A model generated the notes under the pieces. The model ran no database searches, was not told the origin of the DNA, and was given only the letters and a program-made list of their open reading frames with translations. A DNA stretch of 5,172 nt. Origin: Rubrivivax sp. (GTDB taxonomy: Bacteria > Pseudomonadota > Gammaproteobacteria > Burkholderiales > Burkholderiaceae_C). Location: NCBI GenBank assembly GCA_027484885.1, contig JAIXSD010000400.1, positions 1-5,172 on the forward strand, given 5' to 3'. The translations under genes and the position numbers were made by a program. Below, in pieces: positions 1-5,172 of the stretch (position 1 is its first letter; each line of letters starts with the position of its first letter).

Positions 1-1088
1 AGGGCGGCGCTGAGGCAGACCATCTCGGTCTCGCCGGTCCAGTACCAGGGGGGCAGGTCTTGCTCGGCCTGCAGGCGGTTGTGTTCCAGATAGGCCGGCA
101 TCTGCGTCCAGTAGACGCCGCGCACATACTCGCGCCAGCCCAGGATCTGGCGGATGAAGCCCTCCACGCAGGCCAGCGGCGCGCGCCCGGCGCGGTACTC
201 GGCCTCGGCCGCAGCCACCACCTCGCGTGGGTCGAGCAGCTTCAGATTGAGGGCGGCGGCCAGGTGGGAGTGGTAGAGCCAGGGCTCCTCGGGCCACATG
301 GCATCCTGGTAGCGGCCGAACAGGGGCAGGCGCTCGCTCAGGAACTCTTCCAGCGCTTGCAAGGCCTGCTCGCGCGTGACCGGCCAGGCAAAGCTGTCCA
401 GCCGGCCCGGGTGATCGGGCAGTTGGCGCTGGACCAGCGCAATCACCTCGCGCGTCAGGGCATCGGGCGGGAACTGGCTGCGGGCCGGCAGAAAGCCAGG
501 GCCGCTGGCACCGAAGGCCTCGCGGTTCTCCGCATCGAAGTTCCACTGCCCGCCGAGCGGCCGGCGGCCATCGTCTTCCATCAGCACGCCGTGCTTCTGC
601 CGCAGCTCGCGGTAGAAGTACTCCAGGCGCAGGCTGCTGCGGCCTTTGGCGTGGGCGGCGAACTCGCGCACGGTGCTGAAGAAATGCCGGTCGTCGCGCA
701 GCTCCAGCGGCAGGTCGGCTTCGGCCACCACGGCGCGCAGGGCCTGCAGCACGCGCCAGTCGCCCGGCGCGGTCAGGATCAGGCGCTGCGGCCGCAGGCG
801 GGCGATGGCGGCGCGCAGCTCGCCGGCCAGGCTGCCCTGGTTGTCGGGATCGTCCAGCCAGCGGTAGTGCAGAGGGCGACCCAGGCGGCGCAAGGCCAGG
901 GCGAAATGGCGCATGGCCGCCAGAAACATCACCGTGCGTGGTTTGGATGACCAGACATGGGTGGATTCCTCGCGCACCTCGGCCATCCAGACGGCGTCTT
1001 GCGCCGGGTCGAAGCCATCAAAGACCGAGGCATCGCTGTTGAGCTGGTCACCCAGAACCAGCACCAGATGGCGCAGTGCAGCCGTCAT
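1..1088 (-). CDS. Cryptochrome/photolyase family protein, FeS bacterial type (PhrB/CryB-like), 3' end outside window
   Basis: Reading the minus strand from the ATG at 1086-1088 gives 362 uninterrupted codons running off the left edge, so the C-terminus is missing (relatives have roughly 500 residues). The protein opens with HLVLVLGDQLN, typical of the N-terminal alpha/beta domain of deoxyribodipyrimidine photolyase-related proteins. Further family signatures are GGQWNFDAENR (about 179-189), FGRYQDAMW (257-265), HSHLAAALN (273-281) and RQILGWREYVRGVYW (313-327). Cys358 in EMVCL sits where the first of four [4Fe-4S] cysteines lies in Agrobacterium PhrB; the other three would be beyond the edge. 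Known relatives bind FAD and repair UV-induced (6-4) photoproducts in a light-dependent way, or act as cryptochromes; the sequence here cannot separate these. The start is supported by a modest GGCGGA five bases upstream and by the absence of N-terminal family sequence further up. It lies behind the cphA terminator, so it is probably a separate transcription unit. The family call is firm and the exact activity is inferred. Confidence 0.93.
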   Translation of the reverse strand, partial: MTAALRHLVLVLGDQLNSDASVFDGFDPAQDAVWMAEVREESTHVWSSKPRTVMFLAAMRHFALALRRLGRPLHYRWLDDPDNQGSLAGELRAAIARLRPQRLILTAPGDWRVLQALRAVVAEADLPLELRDDRHFFSTVREFAAHAKGRSSLRLEYFYRELRQKHGVLMEDDGRRPLGGQWNFDAENREAFGASGPGFLPARSQFPPDALTREVIALVQRQLPDHPGRLDSFAWPVTREQALQALEEFLSERLPLFGRYQDAMWPEEPWLYHSHLAAALNLKLLDPREVVAAAEAEYRAGRAPLACVEGFIRQILGWREYVRGVYWTQMPAYLEHNRLQAEQDLPPWYWTGETEMVCLSAA

Positions 1089-1093
1089 GAGAG

Positions 1094-1099
1094 TCCGCC
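1094..1099 (-). promoter_or_regulatory. Probable ribosome binding site of the photolyase gene
   Basis: On the minus strand GGCGGA precedes the ATG at 1088 with a five-base spacer (CTCTC). It is a partial match to the Shine-Dalgarno core, and it supports the ATG that also fits the family's N-terminus. Another ATG further upstream is in a different frame. Confidence 0.4.
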
Positions 1100-1132
1100 G
1101 GAATAAACCGTCATGTGCAGGGTGTCCGAAAT

Positions 1133-1142
1133 GCGCATGCGC
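1133..1142. repeat. 10-bp perfect palindrome GCGCATGCGC in the cphA-photolyase gap
   Basis: GCGCATGCGC is self-complementary and lies about 45 bases upstream of the photolyase start, between that gene and the cphA terminator. It could be an operator half-site pair or chance in a GC-rich spacer. No known regulator site is recognised. The rest of the spacer 1089-1175 shows no convincing sigma-70 promoter. Confidence 0.4.
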
Positions 1143-1175
1143 GCAGCATACGCGTGGAAGATGTGCATCGGGCAG

Positions 1176-1204
1176 AAAAAAGCCGGCGCGTGGAGCGCCG
1201 GCTT
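1176..1204 (-). terminator. Rho-independent terminator of the cyanophycin synthetase operon
   Basis: The arms AGCCGGCGC (1181-1189) and GCGCCGGCT (1195-1203) form a perfect 9-bp, very GC-rich stem with a 5-base loop (1190-1194). On the minus strand the stem is followed directly by a run of six T residues (complement of A1176-1181). It starts about 23 bases after the cphA stop codon. The opposite side lacks a comparable T run, so it should act mainly on minus-strand transcripts. It separates the cphA unit from the photolyase gene. Confidence 0.9.
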
Positions 1205-1226
1205 CTGCTTCGGGGCGAAACGCCGA

Positions 1227-3806
1227 TCAGCCGGCCTGGATGCGCTGAGCCAAATGGGCTAGGGCTTCCTCCACCTGGTCCACCAGCACCAGGCAGAGAT
1301 CGCCCGGCTGCAGGCGCGCCAGGGCAGTATCGATGGCGATGAACTCGCCGCGGATCTCGTCGATATGGCGGGTGCGGCTGGCGCCTTCCAGGCCCTGGCG
1401 CAGCAGGGCCAGCACCTCGCCGTCCTCGCGGCCGCGCTGGCAGGCGTCCTGGAACAGGATCACCTCGTCAAAGGCGGCGCCCAGGATGACGGTCTGCTCG
1501 CGGATGTCTTCGTCGCGGCGGTCACCGGCGCCGCTGATCACCACCGAGCGCTTGCTGGCGGGCAGGGCCTCGACGGCGGCCACCAGGGCGCGCATGGCGT
1601 CGGCGTTGTGGCCGTAGTCGGCGATCACGGTGGCACCGCGGTAGTCCATCACATTGAAGCGGCCGGGCGCGTTGTCGGCGTCGTTGGCGAAGCTGGCCAC
1701 GCCGCGGCGGATGGTGTCCCAGTCCAGGCCCACGCCCCAGGCGGCCGCCACCGAGGCCATGGCGTTCTCGACCTGGAAGCCAATTGCGCCGCCGCGGGTG
1801 ATGGGGATGTCGCGCAGCGGGATGGTCTCGCGCCAGCTGCCCTGGGCGGCCACCAGCTGGTCACCGTCCACATAGACGCAGCGTTTGCCTTGGGCGCGGT
1901 GGGTGGCCATCAGCGGGTGGTGGCGGTCGGCGGCGAAGAAGATGATCTGGCCCGGGCAGGTGCCAGCCATGTTGGCGACGATGGGGTCGGCGGCGTTGAG
2001 CACGGCATAGCCGTTGGGCGCCACGTTCTGCACGATCACGCGTTTGACCAGGGCCAGCTCTTCCACGGTGTTGAGGAAGTTCATGCCCAGGTGGTCGCCG
2101 GCGCCTAGGTTGGTGACCACGGCCACCTGGCAGCGGTCAAAGCCCAGGCCTTCGCGCAGCACGCCGCCGCGCGCGGTTTCGAACACGGCCGCTTCCACAT
2201 CGGGGTGCATCAGCACATTGCGGGCGCTCTTGGGGCCGGAGCAATCGCCGCTGTCGATCTGGCGGCCATCGACGTAGACGCCGTCGGTGTTGGTCATGCC
2301 GACCTTGAGGCCGCAGGTGGCGAACAGATGGGCGATCAGGCGCGAGGTGGTGGTCTTGCCATTGGTGCCGGTGACGGCGACCACGGGGATGCGGCCGTCC
2401 TCGCTCTTGTGGCCGTGGCCGTAGAGGTGGGCAATGATGGCCTCGCCGACATTGCGGCCCTTGCCATAGGACGGCGAGAGGTGCATGCGCAGGCCTGGTG
2501 CGGCATTCACTTCGACGATGCCGCCGTTGATCTCCTCCAGCGGGCGTAGCACGCTTTCGGCCACCACATCGACGCCGCAGACATGCAGGCCCACGACCTG
2601 CGCGGCGGCGATGGCGCGCGCCGCCACGTCCGGGTGCACGTCATCGGTCACATCGGTGGCCGTGCCGCCGGTGGACAGATTGGCGTTGTTGCGCAGGATG
2701 ACGCGCTGGCCCTTTTCCGGCACCGAGTCGGGGGTCAGGTCTTGCTGGGTCAGGCGGGCCACGGCGATGTCGTCGAAGCGGATCTTGGTCAGCGAGGTGG
2801 CGTGGCCGTCACCGCGCTTGGGGTCGGCGTTGACCTTGTCGACCAGCTGCTTGACGGTCAGCACGCCGTCGCCGATGACATGCGGCGGGTCGCGGCGGGC
2901 GGCGGCGACCAGCTTGTCGCCCACCACCAGCAGGCGGTAATCGCTGCCGGGCAGGAACTTCTCGACCATGACCTGGCCGATTTCATCGGCGGCCTTGTAA
3001 GCGATTTCCATGTGCTCGCGGGTGACCACATTGACGGTCACGCCCTTGCCCTGATTGCCGTCTTGCGGCTTGACGACCACGGGCAGGCCGATCTCCAGCG
3101 CGGCGTCCCAGGCATCGTCGATGGAGCTGACCGGGCGTCCGGTGGGCACCGGCACGCCGGCCGATTGCAGCAGGCGCTTGCACAAGTCCTTGTCCTGGGC
3201 GATCGATTCGCTCACCGCGCTGGTTGCGTCCACCTCGGCGGCCCAGATGCGGCGCTGCTTGGCACCCCAGCCGAACTGCACCAGGCTGCCCTGGGTCAGG
3301 CGGCGGTAGGGCACACCGCGGGCCACGGCGGCGTTGACGATGGAGCCGGTCGAGGGGCCGAGGCGCACGTCCTCGTCCAGGTCGCGCAGGGCTTTGAGGG
3401 TGGTGTCGGCATCGAAGCTGCCGCCGTCACGGGCGGCTTCCACCAGCTTGCAGGCGGCTTCGAAGGCCATGCGGCCCACGTCTTCTTCGCTGTATTCCAC
3501 CACCACCTGGTAGCTGCCGGGCTCGGAGGTGATGTGGGTGTGGCTGAAGGTCACCGGGCAGCCGGCCTGGGCTTGCAGGGCCAGGGTGGCCTGCTCCAGC
3601 ACATGGGCCAGGCTGATGGGCGTGCGCTGGGCGCTGGCGGGGCGCAGGGCACCGATGCTGGGGAAGAGGGCGCGCAGCCGGGCTTCAAAGTCGGGCATGT
3701 CGGCGATCGACTGCTCGGCCGGCGTGCAGTGCACGACCGCTTCGATGGCCGTGTGGCGGCTCCACATATTGGGGCCGCGCAGCGCGCGTGTGCGGGAAAC
3801 TTCCAT
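1227..3806 (-). CDS. cphA: Cyanophycin synthetase CphA, complete
   Basis: This 859-residue cytoplasmic enzyme polymerises cyanophycin from Asp and Arg with ATP; family members are usually about 850-900 residues. The N-terminal domain (about 1-160) begins MEVSRTRALRGPN, the classic CphA start, which is why the ATG at 3806 is chosen over an in-frame start at 3881 that would add 25 atypical residues and overlap the upstream gene. The ATP-grasp domain (about 161-470) shows KPQDGNQGKGV (246-256), the NLSTGG loop (376-381) and the Mg-binding EVNAAPGL (432-439). It activates the backbone carboxylate and adds Asp. The Mur-ligase-like domain (about 471-859) has the P-loop GTNGKTTT (480-487), FETARGG (542-548), NLGAGDHLG (566-574), ENAMAS (680-685), APGRFN (713-718), DYGHN (730-734) and GDRRDEDI (761-768). 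It adds Arg to the Asp side chain. All expected active-site signatures are intact. The gene follows cphA' by 52 bases and ends just before a strong terminator. No cyanophycinase (cphB) is present in the window. Confidence 0.97.
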   Translation of the reverse strand: MEVSRTRALRGPNMWSRHTAIEAVVHCTPAEQSIADMPDFEARLRALFPSIGALRPASAQRTPISLAHVLEQATLALQAQAGCPVTFSHTHITSEPGSYQVVVEYSEEDVGRMAFEAACKLVEAARDGGSFDADTTLKALRDLDEDVRLGPSTGSIVNAAVARGVPYRRLTQGSLVQFGWGAKQRRIWAAEVDATSAVSESIAQDKDLCKRLLQSAGVPVPTGRPVSSIDDAWDAALEIGLPVVVKPQDGNQGKGVTVNVVTREHMEIAYKAADEIGQVMVEKFLPGSDYRLLVVGDKLVAAARRDPPHVIGDGVLTVKQLVDKVNADPKRGDGHATSLTKIRFDDIAVARLTQQDLTPDSVPEKGQRVILRNNANLSTGGTATDVTDDVHPDVAARAIAAAQVVGLHVCGVDVVAESVLRPLEEINGGIVEVNAAPGLRMHLSPSYGKGRNVGEAIIAHLYGHGHKSEDGRIPVVAVTGTNGKTTTSRLIAHLFATCGLKVGMTNTDGVYVDGRQIDSGDCSGPKSARNVLMHPDVEAAVFETARGGVLREGLGFDRCQVAVVTNLGAGDHLGMNFLNTVEELALVKRVIVQNVAPNGYAVLNAADPIVANMAGTCPGQIIFFAADRHHPLMATHRAQGKRCVYVDGDQLVAAQGSWRETIPLRDIPITRGGAIGFQVENAMASVAAAWGVGLDWDTIRRGVASFANDADNAPGRFNVMDYRGATVIADYGHNADAMRALVAAVEALPASKRSVVISGAGDRRDEDIREQTVILGAAFDEVILFQDACQRGREDGEVLALLRQGLEGASRTRHIDEIRGEFIAIDTALARLQPGDLCLVLVDQVEEALAHLAQRIQAG

Positions 3807-3814
3807 GGTGCGTG

Positions 3815-3829
3815 TTCCAGAGCTTGGAA
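3815..3829. repeat. Short inverted repeat overlapping the probable cphA ribosome binding site
   Basis: In the 52-base gap between cphA' and cphA, TTCCA (3815-3819) and TGGAA (3825-3829) can pair across a 5-base loop. On the minus strand the proximal arm ends in GGAA (3818-3815), eight bases before the cphA ATG, and is the only plausible Shine-Dalgarno element there. A 5-bp stem is weak, so any effect on translation is speculative. The gap contains no clear promoter or terminator, which favours co-transcription of the two genes. Confidence 0.3.
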
Positions 3830-3850
3830 AGGTATGGGGAGCGTCGCGCA

Positions 3851-3906
3851 GGCCGAGATCAGGCCTGCAGTTCGAGAACAAAGGTGTCTAGGCCGGCCGA
3901 GATCAG
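3851..3906. repeat. Pair of 12-bp direct repeats flanking the cphA' C-terminal codons
   Basis: GGCCGAGATCAG occurs exactly at 3851-3862 and again at 3895-3906, with 32 bases between the copies. The right copy encodes Leu-Ile-Ser-Ala near the CphA' C-terminus, and the left copy includes the cphA' stop codon in another frame. It may be a trace of slippage or deletion near the truncation point, or chance in GC-rich DNA. Confidence 0.5.
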
Positions 3907-5172
3907 CTCGGGCGGGATGCCCAGCGCCCAGGCCGTGCCCACGGCAGCCAGCACGGTGGCGGCATCGACTTCGGCGCCGGCGCCGGCCGGGCTGGCGGCA
4001 AAGCGGCGCAGCAGGGCATCGACATTGGCGCCCACGGTTTCCGAGTGGCCTTGAGCCAGCACCGCGGCACCGCCCTGCAGGAAGACGGCACGGCCGCCTT
4101 GCTCGCGGTGGGCCTTCAGGCTGTCGGCCGCGCCGTCCAGGGCGTAGAGCACGACCTCGCCGTCGCTGAGCTCGGCCATGTCCAGCAGGCGGGCGACATC
4201 AGCATTGAGCACCGCGGCGCCTTCCGACAGCACCACATCCACCTGGGTGCGCAGCACCTTGTAGAGCTGGTCTTCGCTGTGCACATCGAATTCGGCCAGG
4301 CCCTCGATGCCACCCATATCGGTGACCACGCCGACCTGGCAGCGGTCGTAGGCCAGGCCGTCGCGCAGCACATTGGCGGCGCTGTTTTCGATCACGACGG
4401 CGTCGACGCCGCGGTTCATCAGCAGGCGGTGGGCCGCGTCCCAGCGGTTGGAGGGGCGGCGCTCGACCCGGCGCGTGCCCAGGAACAGGCCGTCACGGCA
4501 GGCCAGGCCGACATGGCGGCCGTTCAGGTGCAGCAGCCAGGCGACCAGGCGGCTGATGGTGTGGGTGCCGCGCGAGCCGGCCACGCCGACCACTGGGATG
4601 CGGCCGGTTTCGTCCTCGGCGAACAGGTGGTCGATGATGGCCTGGCCGACCGGCTGCGGGCTGCCCGCGGCCGGCTTCAGGTGCATCAGCAGGCCCGGGC
4701 CGGCATTGACCTCGACGATGGCGCCGCCGGTCTCGGCCATGGGCTTGGAGATGTCCTCGCTGACCAGGTCGACGCCGGCGATGTCCAGGCCGACCACGCG
4801 GGCGGCCAGGGCCACGGCATGGGCCACATCGGGGTGGACCTCGGCCGTGCAGTCGATGGCGACATTGCCGTTGCGCTGGATCAGCACCTGGCGGCCGGCG
4901 GCCGGCACCGACTCGGGGGTCAGACCTTGCCTTTGCAGATCGAGAATCACCACCGGGTCCTCGCCGAGGGTGATGCGGTTGAGCGGGAAGTCTTCGGTCA
5001 GGCCGCGGCGGGGGTCGGTGTTGATCTGGCTGTCGACCAGCTGGCGCACGGTCTGCTGGCCGTCGCCGGTGATCCAGGCGGCCTCACCGCGCGCGGCGGC
5101 CACCACCCGGCCGCCGACGACCAGGATGCGGTGCTCGTTGCCGCGGATGTAGCGCTCGACCAGCACCTCGGA
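3859..5172 (-). CDS. cphA': Truncated cyanophycin synthetase paralogue CphA' (5' end outside window)
   Basis: About 437 codons are visible, read in from the right edge and ending in TGA at 3859-3861. The first visible residues, SEVLVERY, align with CphA residues near 278, inside the ATP-grasp domain. The GTG at 5164-5166 is therefore an internal Val codon and not the start; by alignment the full protein would be roughly 715 residues. The ATP-grasp part keeps ILVVGGRVVAAAR, a GDG turn and the metal-binding EVNAGPGL (4690-4713), but lacks the STGG loop present in CphA. The Mur-ligase-like part is degenerate: the P-loop reads GSRGTHTI (4555-4578) where CphA has GTNGKTTT, and the RGG and DH signatures are absent. 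The protein stops where CphA continues into APGRFN, so the last ~150 residues of the Mur domain are missing. The reading frame is intact and codon use matches cphA, so this is a divergent gene rather than recent decay. Arg addition by this subunit is unlikely. It may condense pre-formed units (as cyanobacterial CphA2 does with beta-Asp-Arg), assist CphA, or act as a structural partner. Confidence 0.9.
   Translation of the reverse strand, partial: SEVLVERYIRGNEHRILVVGGRVVAAARGEAAWITGDGQQTVRQLVDSQINTDPRRGLTEDFPLNRITLGEDPVVILDLQRQGLTPESVPAAGRQVLIQRNGNVAIDCTAEVHPDVAHAVALAARVVGLDIAGVDLVSEDISKPMAETGGAIVEVNAGPGLLMHLKPAAGSPQPVGQAIIDHLFAEDETGRIPVVGVAGSRGTHTISRLVAWLLHLNGRHVGLACRDGLFLGTRRVERRPSNRWDAAHRLLMNRGVDAVVIENSAANVLRDGLAYDRCQVGVVTDMGGIEGLAEFDVHSEDQLYKVLRTQVDVVLSEGAAVLNADVARLLDMAELSDGEVVLYALDGAADSLKAHREQGGRAVFLQGGAAVLAQGHSETVGANVDALLRRFAASPAGAGAEVDAATVLAAVGTAWALGIPPELISAGLDTFVLELQA

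Noticed and set aside
60..950. A 296-codon open frame on the plus strand
   Set aside because: It lies antisense to the photolyase gene, whose minus-strand translation carries clear family motifs. The plus-strand product has low-complexity Ala/Gln/Gly composition and no recognisable motif.
1089..1175. A sigma-70 promoter for the photolyase gene (for example TTCGGA ... TTTATT on the minus strand)
   Set aside because: Only 3 and 4 of 6 positions match the -35 and -10 consensus at an 18-base spacing, which is too weak to annotate.
1..3806. A functional link between the photolyase and cyanophycin synthesis
   Set aside because: A strong terminator separates them and no shared pathway is known; adjacency alone is not evidence.
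3807..3861. cphA' as a recent frameshift or nonsense pseudogene of a full-length cphA
   Set aside because: Only 52 bases follow the stop before cphA, with no residual Mur C-terminal coding sequence in any frame, and the changes in motifs are spread through an otherwise intact frame.
2583..4169. A 528-codon open frame on the plus strand
   Set aside because: It runs antisense across cphA and the end of cphA', is rich in Ala, Gly, His and Val with no recognisable domain, and is the usual shadow frame opposite a GC-rich gene.
5164..5166. GTG as the start codon of the right-hand gene
   Set aside because: It encodes an internal Val in an ATP-grasp segment that aligns with CphA near residue 280. 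The frame stays open to the window edge, so the real start is outside.
1..5172. CRISPR arrays, tRNA or rRNA genes, insertion sequences, or a defence system
   Set aside because: No repeated spacer-repeat pattern, cloverleaf, rRNA-like sequence, transposase or terminal inverted repeats were seen. The whole window is accounted for by three genes and short spacers.

Overview
This is a GC-rich window. All protein-coding content lies on the minus strand, in the transcription order cphA' -> cphA -> terminator -> photolyase. Base composition, codon use and the paired cyanophycin synthetase genes (an arrangement known from Cupriavidus necator H16 and other Burkholderiales) suggest a betaproteobacterium of the Burkholderiales. 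That assignment is inference: no rRNA or other taxonomic marker is present.

Right part (3859-5172): the C-terminal ~437 codons of a shortened cyanophycin synthetase paralogue (CphA'). Its start lies beyond the right edge. It keeps much of the ATP-grasp domain but has a visibly degenerate and truncated Mur-ligase-like domain. Middle (1227-3806): a complete, canonical cyanophycin synthetase CphA of 859 residues, beginning 52 bases after the cphA' stop, so the two are probably one operon. CphA builds cyanophycin (multi-L-arginyl-poly-L-aspartate), a nitrogen storage polymer. Its ATP-grasp domain adds Asp to the backbone and its Mur-ligase-like domain adds Arg to the side-chain carboxylate. A strong intrinsic terminator (1176-1204) closes the operon just after the cphA stop.

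Left part (1-1088): the N-terminal 362 codons of a cryptochrome/photolyase-family protein of the iron-sulfur bacterial type (PhrB/CryB-like). It continues past the left edge. It follows the terminator and probably has its own promoter in the ~85-base gap, so nothing links it functionally to cyanophycin. No stretch over 300 bases lacks a gene. The only non-coding regions are 1089-1226 and 3807-3858.

The system itself is known. The part most worth a second look is how far CphA' has diverged. It has lost the P-loop lysine and other Mur-ligase signatures, the whole C-terminal Mur subdomain, and also a conserved STGG loop of the ATP-grasp domain, while its neighbour CphA keeps all of these.
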